From: Labia minor
Lineage: Eukaryota > Arthropoda > Insecta > Dermaptera > Spongiphoridae
NCBI GenBank assembly: GCA_963082975.1
Contig: OY720344.1
Span: 15,053,580-15,117,579 of the forward strand
Length of the DNA: 64,000 bases
Direction of reading: 5' to 3'
The position numbers and the translations under genes are program-made. Shown one piece after another: positions 25,290 to 36,890 of this stretch (position 1 is the first letter of the stretch; every line of letters starts with the position of its first letter). Under the pieces are notes generated by a model. That model was not told the DNA's origin and ran no database searches. It was given only the letters and a program-made list of their open reading frames with translations.

Positions 25290-26883
25290 TGGGTCCCGCG
25301 CTAAATAACAGCTGGCACTCACCGTCTACAGTCTGTCCTTTTGATAAGCGATTCCTTCTTTAGCCCTAAGAACTCACCTTTTTCTATTATAATATTTGTT
25401 CTCTAAGAGATCTATCCAGGAAAAAATCATCTTCGTGACAATTCAGTTCAGATTCTATTTTAAAAAATTCTTTATAATTTTTGAACTTCCTGAGTTTCTT
25501 TTATAAAAATTATTTAAGAAAAGAATAAAAATGTTCAAAAACATTTAAATAATCATTGTATATAAAATATATATTATACTTTTTACTGAAATTATTTATT
25601 TAGATCTTTTTATTTAAATAAGGGCCAAGGTTACGAAAATTTTAAAATTTAAATTTTTTATTTGACCTAGAATTTTTTTTTCAAAATTGTTTAAATTTAA
25701 AAAAAAAACAAGATTCTTTTTGGTTTTTACAATTACAATATATAATGAAGATATATGTATTTCGAATATATTTAAACAAAAAGACCCTTAAAATAATACA
25801 TTATGTAACATGTCATTTACAGAGATATAATTTCACTCGATGATGTCTATGAAGTTCTGTGCTTTCCACTTTAAATGTATCATTTCAATAAAAATAAATA
25901 TGGATATTTACTTATGGATGAGACATATATATATAGATAATAATTTAAAATGAATTAGCCAAAGTACTTATTTCCTGTTGTATATTTTTTTTTATCCATC
26001 AACTAAATTGAATTTCATGTCACAAGCAGGCTAATATGGCTTAATCATTTATGTTAATAGATTTATACTTGTAATTTAGCAAATTGGAAAATGTAAAATC
26101 CATTGAAAACAACCAAATCGAGATATTTATTTTATTCGTATTGTATATGTATAGTAGTATACTACATTTCGTTGCACTACATATGTGTGGAAATGTGGGG
26201 CAATAAATAAAATGGGTATTATAGAAATCCAGTTGAGGATTTTTATCCTATCTTCCACCCTATCCATCGCCAACGACCACTCCTCCCCACCCGTCACCTA
26301 CAATAGATAAAGTATCTCTTCAAATGATCTTTTGGTGCAACTTTTTACGAGACGAGTCGTCAATCACGAGAGGTTTTAAAGCTTGGATGCTTTTTTTTTT
26401 ACTAGAAACCTAATTCGTTTTTATTTTATTTTTTTCTCTTGCCTTTTCTCAAACTCCTTTCTACTCTTCTACTTTATTATTAACTATCTCTTTTATAATC
26501 CCATCCGAAAGATCTTACAAGTTACTTCATATATGGATATACACATACCAGTACTATATCGTTCATAAATATATCTTAAACATTTGAAAAACTTGCATTT
26601 TATTCTACTTATCATATTTACCTTTATATCCATTGGAAAAGACTTCAAATAGAATTATCCCTTCAAAATTAATATAATTAATAATCTTCAAAAAGAGACA
26701 ATATATAATTCCATATATATAAATTGTTCCCTAATATTCCATTATTTTAAAATAAAATAAATAAAATAAATTGTATAATTACATTAAATGTTTATCCATC
26801 TATATGTATTATTTTGATTTCAAATCTAAATTATTAATTGAAAATTCAAATTAAATGAATTAAAAAAAAAAAGAAATAAAAAA
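25290..26883. other. AT-rich gene-free stretch with islands
   Basis: No gene. It includes the balanced tail of the island around the 25.2-kb exon candidate (to about 25400) and an island at about 26220-26390 with pyrimidine-rich sequence. The 61-codon frame at 26383-26568 is Phe/Leu-rich low-complexity and is discounted. Confidence 0.6.
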
Positions 26884-27446
26884 ATTAGCTGGAGTGTCTC
26901 CACTCGCAATTTGAATTGAATTAAAAAGCATAATATATTATATTTAAATTAAATTAAATTAATTATAAATTATAAATTAAAATGAATAAATAATATTTAT
27001 TAAACCAGCGCATGTTTGGCTCTTTGTTGATGGCACCATGTCACGTGTTGGCGCGTGAGATTTGCAGTGTCAAAAAATTAATTCTGGCACTTTCAGCGAT
27101 TCAATCAAACTGAAATTCTATATATAGCAGTTTTATACAATTTTTAATCATGTGAAAAATTATCAAACATATATCTTTATTTTTACGGTCTTTTTAGAGG
27201 AAAATAAAATCAAAACGTTTTAGGTAATGACCCTCTTCCGATTGAGCTACATTTCTCAAAAGTTGATAGAAAACTACGAATTTTGAAAAATGCTCATATA
27301 CCAAATTTCATCATTCTAGCTCAAACCGTTTTTGCGTAATCTTGTCTACATACATACACACATATATACACACACAGAGAGACATTTTTCTCAACATTAG
27401 TGAAAATGATTCAGGAACCTTCAAAAAGGCGAGATAGTAAAAAAAA
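26884..27446 (-). mobile_element. HINE-B2: Helentron/DINE-1-like element, inverted relative to B1
   Basis: On the minus strand it begins in a T-run (27438-27446) followed by CTATCTCGC (27429-27437). It ends with a TTGCGAG remnant and the hairpin TGGAG-ACA-CTCCA (26890-26902 on the plus strand). It aligns along its length with B1 but lacks about 60 bp next to the 5' motif. The microsatellite region is (TG)n/(TATG)-like. Confidence 0.7.
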
Positions 27447-29586
27447 GAATAATGATAAAATGTTAAATAAAATATACATTTTTGTTTTGAAAAGATATTT
27501 CATATCCTCAGTTAATCATAAAATATTGTATAGAATTAAATATTATTTTGGAAAATTATTTCAATCTATATTTCTATATATATATATGGTATATTAAAAG
27601 ATTTCTTTTTATATTGAAATTTTTAATTCTCGCAATGTAATGAGAACGAATATGTAAGTAATTAATTAATAATAGGAAAGGTAATGAATAAATGATTTGT
27701 GTGCTTTATTGAGATTAGTCGGTTCCAGACGGTGTTTCATTTAATTGGAAGGTATTTCAGAAATGTTGTATGATTTATAAGAAACATGCAGAATGGCGGG
27801 AGAGAATATTGAGCATGTTTCACAAGCCAAGGCCCCATGGGCCCCTTTTACGTTCTCGCCCCACACTCTTTTTCATCCCTTTATATTGCACAGAGGGTAA
27901 GAATGACTCACACTCTCTATCAACGTTTATTATTCAACTCGCCTGATCTTTAATATAATACATTATTTATACACCACTCATTTAGAAATGAATGTTAAAT
28001 ATACACTGGTACAGATAAAATATTAATTAAAACAAACAATATTTTAAGTTTCTTCATCTATTTCTTTTTATAATACCGCTTACTTAAATCGATATAAGTA
28101 TTAGACACAGGTTAATAATATTTATTACTTGTAATATTGTTTTAAGAATTTATAAGCTAACAAAATAAAACTTATAAAAAATGCATATAAATGTGCTTAA
28201 TGAGATAAAAAAATAATTAATGTTTAATCTATAAAAACTAATGAACGATAATCTTTCTAGAGAAAATTATGTATAGTATTATAGTATTATAAAATATAAA
28301 ATATTTAGATTATAAAACTTCTTTGGCTTAATTATTAATTGATAGAAAAATATTTTAAGTATTCAAGAAATTTTCTCCTCTGTTGAAGCAGTTCAAAAGT
28401 AACTTTAGATTTTAGTATACAATGAATTCATTCATTTTATTTTATATAAGCTTTTTAGAATATTTATTAAAAACTTTTTCTATCAATATTTTCATAAAGA
28501 TATGTTTATATAAACTGGAAAAATATAATTTTAATATTTTTAATATATAAAAAAAAATATTTTAAGATAAAAAATAATAAATAAATAATATAAATTATAC
28601 TTCTATATAAAAAATCGGTAAGTAAAACAAACGATAAGTTTTGTAAATAAAACCAACACACATATATATAATATAATAGAATAAATATTTAATTTTATTA
28701 TTTAATATTTTAACATAAATATATATCACATTAAAAAATAAAAGATTTTAAAAGTATTTTCAAATTGTTTAATTAATGATTATATTTTTTTTTTAATTTA
28801 ATTATTTATCAATCTTTAATCTTAAAAATCAATTGCAATTTTATAAAAGAATCAAAATATCTAAAAATATTTTTTAAATAATTAATTACCAGATAGTTGG
28901 TATTTTGTTTAAATATAGGAATTCATTAATATACCTAAATTTAATTTTCTAAAATATTATAAATTCATATTTAAATAAATATTTATAAATTAAAAATTAC
29001 CTAGAATTTATATTTATTACTTTCAAAGTATTATTCCCTTTCTTTTTCATCTTCACTTCTCCTTCACTTTTCATTAACTCTTGCTCTTTCGCTCTCTTTA
29101 GACATATTATACTTAAGATTATATTTAAAGTCAGGTATGTCTTTCAAATGTTGTAAATAGTAAATTCTAATTGTATAGAGATACGTTCTTAATGATATTT
29201 TGTAATCCTTTAAAATAAAATTATTAATTATTTTCTATTTCAATATAACACATTTTTTTTGTCGTTTATTAAAATATAAATTGTTCCAGTGTTATTCACA
29301 TCTAGCTTCCGTGGTTTTCTCCCCTTTATTAGTAAATAGTATAATAGCAAGTTTGACAAGGTTTAAATAAAAGGAAAGAAAAATAAAAAACATTGTAGGT
29401 CAAATTTTTGAGGGTTATTAATTTTGAATAAAATTTATATACGTTGCTTAAAACTAATGACGAGGCATTTTTATTTTTAATAAAAAAAAAGTTTTTAAAG
29501 AATGCATTTTTTTAAATCGTGATATTTTTTTTAAGTTATTTCAAATTCAAAAACAAATTGACGAATAAAATACAATTAGAAAAATA
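27447..29586. other. AT-rich gene-free stretch with one island
   Basis: No gene. A balanced island at about 27700-27960 holds GCCAAGGCCCCATGGGCCCC and, at about 27893-27905, CAGAGGGTAAGAATG, which contains a donor-like GGTAAG. No open frame of length leads into that donor. Confidence 0.55.
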
Positions 29587-29587
29587 A

Positions 29588-30218
29588 ATAAGTTGACCCG
29601 TGGCCAGGTCCGAACCGACCGACGGTTTGAAGTAAATTAATTTCTAGCTACAGAAACAATTTCAAATAATTTTAATATATCTATTAATGTAATAAAAAAC
29701 ACATATGGATATAACATAAACATTTTTAATTTTATTTTATTTATAATATATATGTAAGACCAGGCTGTGACGTCATGAATGGCTGGATGACGTCATATAA
29801 TTTTAAATCAAGAAAAAACTAATAAATATGATTTTCCAGAGGATAAAACCAATACAAAGTGTATGATTCGTGGTGATATATAAAAAATCTCCTCATGTGA
29901 AATTTGGTGTGTAAATAACCCTTCCCTTCCTATCGTCGATCGCTAATACTACCACTTCCGGTTTCCGGATTTGCACCAAAAGTTGATCAATTCATCCCAC
30001 TGATGCATTAAGTAAATATACCAAATTTCATCAAAATCGGTTGAGCCGTTCAGGCTGTACACATCTATACGGACGGACAGACGGACGGACAGACATCATG
30101 CTAAAAATACTTTTTTCTGTTTAGAAAATGCATGATTCGTGGAGATATGTAAAAATCTCCACATGTGAAATTTGGTGTGAAAACAATACCTCCCTTACTA
30201 TTGTCGGTCGGTAAAAAT
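29588..30218 (-). mobile_element. HINE-A1: Helentron/DINE-1-like element
   Basis: Read on the minus strand it starts with TTTTT plus ACCGACCGACA (30203-30213). It has a core with a (TCCG)n/(TCTGTCCG) minisatellite, two ATGACGTCA-like sites in the right half, then CGTCGGTCGGT (29614-29624) and a hairpin equivalent to GACCTG-GCCA-CGGGTC, ending in AACTTATT. It has no coding capacity. Two further near-complete copies lie at 32391 and 39464. Confidence 0.75.
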
Positions 30219-30940
30219 TAAAAAATAGTTAAATTATTTATTTATTTTTATGTTACTTATATTCATTAAATTTTTACATATTTTTCCAATTGTAAATTTT
30301 TTAGAATTAATTTAGAGTAATTGATCTAAGCTGTTTTTGAATGTATATATATTTATTTATTTATTTATATGAGTATAAAAGTAAATAGGCATAAAAGAGA
30401 GAAAATGCATTTTTCAATTTCAATTTTCATAAATATATTTGTTATTCCGTTTCCAGCAAGATACACATTCAGTGGAGAACCACAAAAGCACTTGAAAATG
30501 ATCTCAGATTTATTTATTCAAACATTATATTGTTTTATTCATTTATGAGTTCGTTCTTTATATTTTTCTAACAAGTCTTCCATTTCAAAATCATCTTTAT
30601 TAATTTTCTCATTGTTTTTATAAAAATTAATTACACTTTCAAATTATTTATTTATTTACCAAATATTATTTTTTTGCAATATATTTGTCTCTTGAGATAA
30701 AGAAAAAAAAAATACATTTTTATTATATTATAAAATTTAATAAATTTAAAATTATTTTTTTAAAAAATGAAAAAAAAGAAATATTTTGAAAAAGTTGAAA
30801 TGATCAATTAAGTAATGATTAATAAGTAACAATTGAGTTTCTTTTTTTTATCAGGATGATAGAATAATTTATTGAGGAATAAGAAGATTTTATTAAAGCT
30901 TTTGTGGTTATTTTGATAATTATTAAGAGAATTTTTATTA
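30219..30940. other. AT-rich gene-free stretch
   Basis: No gene; low-complexity A/T sequence. The minus-strand frame of 61 codons at 30808-30993 is Asn/Phe-rich and overlaps the inverted repeat, so it is discounted. Confidence 0.65.
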
Positions 30941-31182
30941 AAAGACCACATTATTTGTATAAAATTATTTATTAAATTAAAATAATTGTACAACGTTTCA
31001 ACTGCTTATTCTGCAGTCGTTTTCAAGTAACCGTACGCTTGCTCCGATTCAAGCGGACTGATGCATGTTGGGACACGTACGTCCGCGTACGGTTACTTGA
31101 AAACGACTGCAGAATAAGCAGTTGAAACGTTGTACAATTATTTTAATTTAATAAATAATTTTATACAAATAATGTGGTCTTT
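30941..31182. repeat. perfect 98-bp inverted repeat with Penelope-like terminal sequence
   Basis: Arms 30941-31038 and 31085-31182 are exact reverse complements, separated by 46 bp. Each arm contains, in outward orientation, TTGAAAACGACTGC, AGAATAA and GCAGTTGAAACGTTGTAC. A short stem followed by GAAACGTTGTA is a signature of Penelope-like element terminal repeats, which are often found inverted. No clear target duplication was found. The assignment rests on this motif only. Confidence 0.6.
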
Positions 31183-31389
31183 GAATAAAAAGATGTTCTG
31201 ATATATATATATATATATTTAAAATTAATTACTAAAATGATTAAAAATTTTTGATCATTAATCGTTTAATAGTTTCTTCTCAATGTTCATAAGTTAAATC
31301 CTCAAGTTACAAAATCCATCTAATCAAAATACAAGCAAATAAATACACGTGGCCTCCTTTTTATCATTGAGAGTATTTTTTTTTATTTA

Positions 31390-31560
31390 TACATATATAT
31401 TTAAAACTAAAGCTATCCACGGGCAGAGAATGGATATATAGGAAAGGGAGCTTGATGGAAATCAGATGTTATGCACCATCCGGGCAGCTGCTGTCCATTA
31501 AAAAAAACCTAAGCAGGTGAGCGACATATTGAATGAAAAGCAGTGGAAAGTAAATACTAT
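31390..31560 (+). other. balanced island with open frame before a donor-like site
   Basis: One plus-strand frame is open for about 45 codons (contains MEIRCYAPSGQLLSIKK) and ends at AAGCAG|GTGAGC near 31516, a good donor. No convincing acceptor was seen upstream: the sequence before it is A/T-rich with only AAG. It could be an exon fragment or a conserved non-coding element. Confidence 0.22.
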
Positions 31561-32390
31561 GCAGCTAAATTATCATGTAATTTTATAAGGCTCCAATATC
31601 AACAAAAAATTTCTAATAGTTTTTAAAGTTTTAATAATAAATATATATATATAAATAAATAAATTTATTTATTACAATACCTCATAATAAATTAGAATAA
31701 AAATAATATAATACAGAATTGGATCGAAATTTCTTGAAATAAATAATAATAATAATAATAATTGATAATTCAAAAAAGAGTAATTAAAAACTACTATTAA
31801 CGATTTTAGTAACATGAAATATTAATTAAAATTCTATTTGTATATAAGTATCTAAATATAATTTAGTTTGTAAAATAGTCTGTAGTTAAGTAGATTCTAT
31901 ATTTAGATTTAGTTATCGATTTACAGGCACAGGCAAAAGTTGCCCATTCTTATTTAAAACATCAATTTATATAGATAAATTATATTTTATCTTTCTTTTC
32001 TTTTCTATTAATTCCTCGTTTGTTTTAAGGAAAAATTTACAGATCGATTATAATTTTTTTATATTATTTTTTCACTTATTAATTTTCTAATCATTATTTT
32101 AAGCTCTTTTAAATTTTTGCCATTTAAATTGATTAGTTTCATTCTTATATTTTAATTTTTTATTGTATAAATTTACTTTTTATTAATTTGCATTTTTTTA
32201 TGATAAAAAAAGGAACAAAGAACATTTTTTTTTATTTTTTTTTTTTTGGAAGGATTATTCTCTTAACTGACATTTCAATAAATAAACATACAAGTACAGG
32301 TATAAAAATATAAATAAATTTTCTTTATGTTTTTAAAAAAAATGAAATATTCTTTTATTAATGGTATGTTCTGATAATATTTTTACCGAC
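31561..32390. other. AT-rich gene-free stretch
   Basis: No gene or element seen; A/T-rich with T and A homopolymers. Confidence 0.65.
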
Positions 32391-33013
32391 CGACGATAGT
32401 AAGGGAGGTATTGTTTTCACACCAAATTTCACATGTGGACATTTTTACATATCTCCACGAATCATGCATTTTCTTAACAGAAAAAAGTATTTTTAGCATG
32501 ATGTCTGTCCGTCTGTCCGTCCGTATAGATGTGTACAGCCTGAACGACTAAACCGATTTTGATGAAATTTGGTATATTTACTTAATGCATCAGTGGGATG
32601 AATTGATCAACTTTTGGTGCAAATCCGGAAACCAGAAGTGGTAGTATTAGCGATCGACGATAAGAAGGGAAGGGTTATTTTCGCACCAAATTTCACATAA
32701 GGAGATTTTTTTACATATCACCACGAATGTATTGGTTTTATCCTCGGGAAAAATCATCTTCATTATGTTTTTCTTAATTTAAAATTATATGACGTCACCC
32801 AGCCCTTCATGACGTCACAGCCTCGGGTAACGCCGGCTACTTCAGCTATATATATTATAAATAAAATAAAATTAAAAATATTTATGTTATATCCATATCT
32901 GTTTTTTATTACATTAATAGATATATTAAAATTATTTGAAATTGTTTCTGTAGCTGAAAATTAATTTATTTCAAACCGTCGGTCGGTTCGGACCTGGCCA
33001 CAGGTCAACTTAT
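32391..33013 (+). mobile_element. HINE-A2: Helentron/DINE-1-like element
   Basis: TTTT then ACCGACCGACG (32395-32405) at the 5' end; CGTCGGTCGGT (32977-32987) and the perfect hairpin GACCTG-GCCA-CAGGTC (32991-33006) at the 3' end, finishing AACTTATT. The core has GTCTGTCCGTCTGTCCGTCC and a paired TGACGTCA-like region. It is in inverted orientation to A1, about 2.2 kb away. Relative to A3 it carries a GGGTAACGCCGGCTACTTC-like variant near 32830. Confidence 0.78.
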
Positions 33014-33270
33014 TTTCTAATTTTTTTATTAATAAATATTTATAATATTTTCTAGATTGGACAAATCAGTTAATTAATTAGCTTTAAAAGTGAGTTTTAT
33101 GATTTTAAACTCTTAGATTGTATTAAAATCATAAAAATCAAACACAGATAAAGTAAAATATTTAAAATTAAAATTTAGACTTAAGTACACTTGAAAGAAG
33201 AAGTAACTATATGTTGTTGATAATTTTTATTTTTACAAAAAACATTAATCGCGACGCTTTTTCCAAGTTT

Positions 33271-33345
33271 TGAAAGCAGGGATCGAACTCACAAACTCAC
33301 AACCGAAAGCTTTTAATCACTTCACGATACCATTGAAACTTTGTT
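33271..33345 (-). repeat. possible tRNA-derived SINE or tRNA-like pseudogene
   Basis: On the minus strand the sequence reads ATGGTATCGTGAAGTGATTA (A-box-like) and, about 30 nt further, GAGTTCGATCCCTGC (B-box-like). This is the spacing of a tRNA promoter. The T-stem does not pair well and no intact cloverleaf is present, so it is not a functional tRNA gene. Confidence 0.35.
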
Positions 33346-34405
33346 ATCATCTTAAATAATATAAAAAAAAATCATTAGAATGTGCGGGTAAGAATTTGAG
33401 GTTTCAATACCACAACAAAGATAGAAAGATAGGTAATTGAAAATATAATTAAAAATATTTTAATATATTTCTCGAAAATATTGAAACTTTCTGATAAAGA
33501 ATGCAATTTTCTTCTCATTTAATACTTAAAAATTTAATATTAAGAAATTATATTTTAAAGTTACTTGACAAATAATGAATAATTTTAATTAATTTTGTCA
33601 ATAAACTCGTTTTTAGATTTTGTTTTTTGTTTTTTTTTTATTTTTTTTATCAGAAAAGATTCACAAATAAACGAGTTTTCAATTTTAACCAACCCGCACT
33701 ATGAAATGATATAAACCACTATAGAAGGGACAGTCAAAAGATTACAAATTCAAATATGGGTCTTCTAAAGACAGAGAATATTTTTTTGCAATGCAAATTA
33801 CTCTCTTATTAATTAAATTGCGACGAATTAATTAATTTCCAAATTAAAATTCGCTAACGATGAGTGAAACATGTTTTTCCTTTAATTTATTGTGCAAATG
33901 AAATGTTCCTCATGGAAATATTCGAGATGCACGTAGAAGGAAAAGAGGAGAACAGAGGATCAAAGCCACGAACGACCCTTCCGAAGAGTTTGTATTTGGA
34001 TGAGAAACAAATATATATATATATATATAATCTTTATTGTATATATTTATTTATTTTCTATTTTTTATGTATGTATATGAAAAGCATATGCCACTCTAGG
34101 CAACGTTGCCACATTGAAAAAGTAGATACTTAGTTATACTAGGTTATATACCTCGTATGTATATATATCTATGAAAGAAATGACTCAGACCAAAAATTAT
34201 CTTGATTCATAGAGTATTCGGTTTCATTAATAATATAAAGTCATTTTCTTTTAGATATCATCATCCCCTTTCTAAATAAAAAAAAACATTCTAACTAAAT
34301 ATATATTTTTTTAAGAGTTATTTTCTAGTATAAATCTTAATATATATATATTCTCGATCAATATTAAAATAGAATTCACAATAAAATATAATAATAATAT
34401 ACAAA

Positions 34406-34444
<39 letters not shown>

Positions 34445-34796
34445 AATTGTCATTAAGTAATTTGATAATTTAAATATAATTTATAAAAAATTGATTTTTT
34501 TAAAAGTAAAATGTAAGTACATGTTTATTTTATAAATATATGATTTTTGTTCAATCAATGGGATATCAATTATTATCAAATGAATATATTTTTTTAAAAT
34601 TTTACAATAATTACCTAAGAAATCATAAAAACATCATACAATGAATAAACTAACTATAAATCTAGTTTAGAAACTATTGTTTCATTATTAATTTATTTGT
34701 CATAGACTATTTCATATAAATATATTTATTTTATATATATATAATTATTTTCTAAGGTAATCAAACTCAAGGTAATCTAGAATTTATATTTTTATA
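33346..34796. other. AT-rich gene-free stretch
   Basis: No gene. The 89-codon plus-strand frame at 33864-34133 crosses a TA repeat, is Tyr/Ile-rich towards its end and lacks splice context. A (TA)n run lies at 34410-34442. Confidence 0.6.
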
Positions 34797-34804
34797 GAAT
34801 TTCT

Positions 34805-35306
34805 GGTAATTATACAGAAGACTGGCGAAAGGAGGTAGGTGGTTGGAACTTACTTTGAGGTGTTCCTTGAATGATTCTGAACAACTTTATATGCAACTTT
34901 TTTTATGATCTCTTTTAGTTTAATTAATTAAACTGTGTATCCATACTAAAGTTATTTAAAGACTTTCGGTTTTTTAAATTCGGTTTATTTTATTTTAGAA
35001 ATAGTTTATCCATACTAAAGTTATTTAAAGACTTTTTCGGTTTTTTAAATTCGGTTTATTTTATTTTAGAAAATATAAACTCCGCAAAAGCGTTTAAAAA
35101 CTTTGGTATGAATAAAACTATTTCTAAAATAAAATAAACCGAATTTAAAAAACCGAAAAAGTCTTTTAATTAATTAATTTTTATTAATTAAACTAAAAGA
35201 GATCATAAAAAAAGTTGCATATAAAGTTGTTCAGAATCATTCAAGGAACACCTCAAAGTAAGTTCCAACCACCTACCTCCTTTCGCCAGTCTTCTGTATA
35301 ATTACC
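34805..35306. mobile_element. 502-bp fold-back DNA element with 8-bp target duplication
   Basis: Inverted arms of 124 bp (34805-34928 and 35183-35306) are practically identical; the termini read GGTAATTATACAGAAGACTG. The octamer GAATTTCT flanks both ends (34797-34804 and 35307-35314). Inside, a unit of about 69 bp starting TATCCATACTAAAG is tandemly duplicated (34938-35006 and 35007-35077), and a third copy lies inverted at about 35096-35166. There is no coding capacity. The 8-bp duplication allows hAT, Merlin or P-type origin; the GG start does not fit typical hAT CAG ends, so I leave the superfamily open. Confidence 0.82.
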
Positions 35307-35829
35307 GAATTTCTTTTAATCATCCAATAATTTAGTTTTTAAAAGAGGTTAGAATCGAAATTCATTGAATTATATATAACTAAATAAAATGTTAAAATGA
35401 GAATATTGTACTATAATCTATTCTGACATGATAGTATGATGATGCTGTTAAAAATGAAAAAAATAATTTTCTTCTTTCTATTGAAGCAAATAATCATTTA
35501 AAGATTTAGCATTGAAGTAAAATCGAGTTTTTTTTTCTTTATTTTCAAACCAAAACGTACAGAGGAGATATTTGCTAGAAATTCATTTTATTTTTGCAAA
35601 CCTAAAAATTATATTCTTAAAAATATCTATTATAAAAGAAATATATTGTAACTTGTATGAAAAGAGAATAGGCTAAAAGGTTCTTTTTAAAAGTAACAAC
35701 AAAAGACTTCTTAGATAAGAGAGTCGCTAAAAAATTAGAAATAGAATTGCAGAGGAGTTGATGATTCTTCTTTTGGGCTAATGAATAAAAAGTCTTGAGG
35801 GCAGAGACAAAGCTTAGGACACAAAAGAG

Positions 35830-36190
35830 CGATATTTGAGCCACATCCGGCACCGGGAATAAATAGCAGCCGGTCTCACGACCCCCGGGGGCCTCACCTG
35901 AGGGCCCCCATTTCCATCAGGCTACTTGAATCGGCTCCACTACTTTTGAAAAGACTCGCAACGGGGTCGAAGGACCCTTACTAAGTCAAGCGAGTACTGG
36001 TTCCAAATAAGAAAGGGCAAGAGCGACCCTGAAAGGATGGATGGAGGGTCGACAAGGTGGAATGGGGTATCATGGGTGGTGGTACTGGTGGGGGAAAAAA
36101 AGCGATTGATTTTTTTTTTTTTGCACTCTGCATAGAAAACTCGTTCGGCAAAATTAACGGAAAATTGAAGAGAGCCAACGAGCATTTCTA
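35830..36190 (-). other. GC-balanced island with a minus-strand exon-like segment
   Basis: On the minus strand GGGGGCCCTCAG|GTGAGG (around 35895-35910) is a good splice donor. A frame open for about 26 codons leads into it (contains FKSSGADSSSLMEMGALR) and is preceded by an in-frame stop within CTTAGTAAGGG. There is no clear acceptor. A TATTTAT box-like sequence lies further downstream on the same strand. It may be a decayed or minimal exon, or a promoter/regulatory island; evidence is thin. Confidence 0.25.
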
Positions 36191-36529
36191 CCTTTAATTT
36201 TTAATTTTATAATGGACAGGCGGCAAGTAAAATCAGGATATAAATACGAGTGATTCATGAATAATGAAAATAGGAACTGGAGAGAATTGAATTCAACTTG
36301 TCAATATATGAAAAATGAATAAGAAAATATTCCCTAAATCCCTTTAAAGTATCGCTTAAAGAATGATTGGGGAAGGATGGGGGTATCAATTAAAATTGTG
36401 CAAAGTCATAGCGATTTCTTATATTCTGTCAAGTTATATTAAAAGAAAATGATATCCTTAGTACTTTAATATTCACCCAAGTATTTAAAGAAACCTATAT
36501 AGTTTATTATTCATTATTATTTATATTTT

Positions 36530-36665
36530 AAATATATAAATATATATTTTCAGGTCTAAGGTTATTTTCAAGTTTAATTGTCAGATTTGAGTCATGACGT
36601 TTCGGCCCCTATTTTGGCACCATTTTCAAAAGAGTTTTTTTAGGAGAGGACATTTGTGAAATTCT
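36530..36665 (-). mobile_element. Penelope-like element terminal fragment
   Basis: On the minus strand: CTTTTGAAAATGGTGCC, AAAATAGG and GGCCGAAACGTCATG in succession. A GGxxC stem-loop closed by GGCC and followed by GAAACGTC matches the terminal repeat signature of Penelope-like retroelements. No RT or GIY-YIG coding remains nearby. Confidence 0.5.
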
Positions 36666-36683
36666 GGGCCTTATATATATATA

Positions 36684-36874
36684 CAGTGGCGGACTAAGGC
36701 CTTGCAATTCCAATTGAAAAATTTTACCTTTTTTTTAGCGAACCACGGTTTGGCCACCCTTGGTATATAGTATGTAGGTATGTAGGCCTATTTAATCATC
36801 GGATTTGGCCCCCCCCCCCGAAATTACGGGCACTAGGTTAGTGCCTAGGTTGTCTAGGCCTTAGTCCGCCCATG
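36684..36874. mobile_element. hAT-type MITE, 191 bp
   Basis: Inverted ends CAGTGGCGGACTAAGGCC and CATGGGCGGACTAAGGCC, flanked on both sides by the octamer TATATATA (36676-36683 and 36875-36882). The flanks are TA-repeat sequence, so the duplication is weak evidence alone, but the CAGTGGCGGA-type terminus is typical of hAT MITEs. A run of 11 C lies inside. No coding capacity. Confidence 0.75.
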
Positions 36875-36890
36875 TATATATATAAAAAAA

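Noticed and set aside
31039-31084. Hammerhead ribozyme in the loop of the 98-bp palindrome
   Set aside because: Penelope-like elements can carry hammerheads, but CTGATGC here does not match the CTGANGA core and no properly placed GAAA follows.
34797-35314. LTR retrotransposon made of two 124-bp repeats
   Set aside because: The repeats are inverted, not direct, and there is no internal coding or primer binding site.
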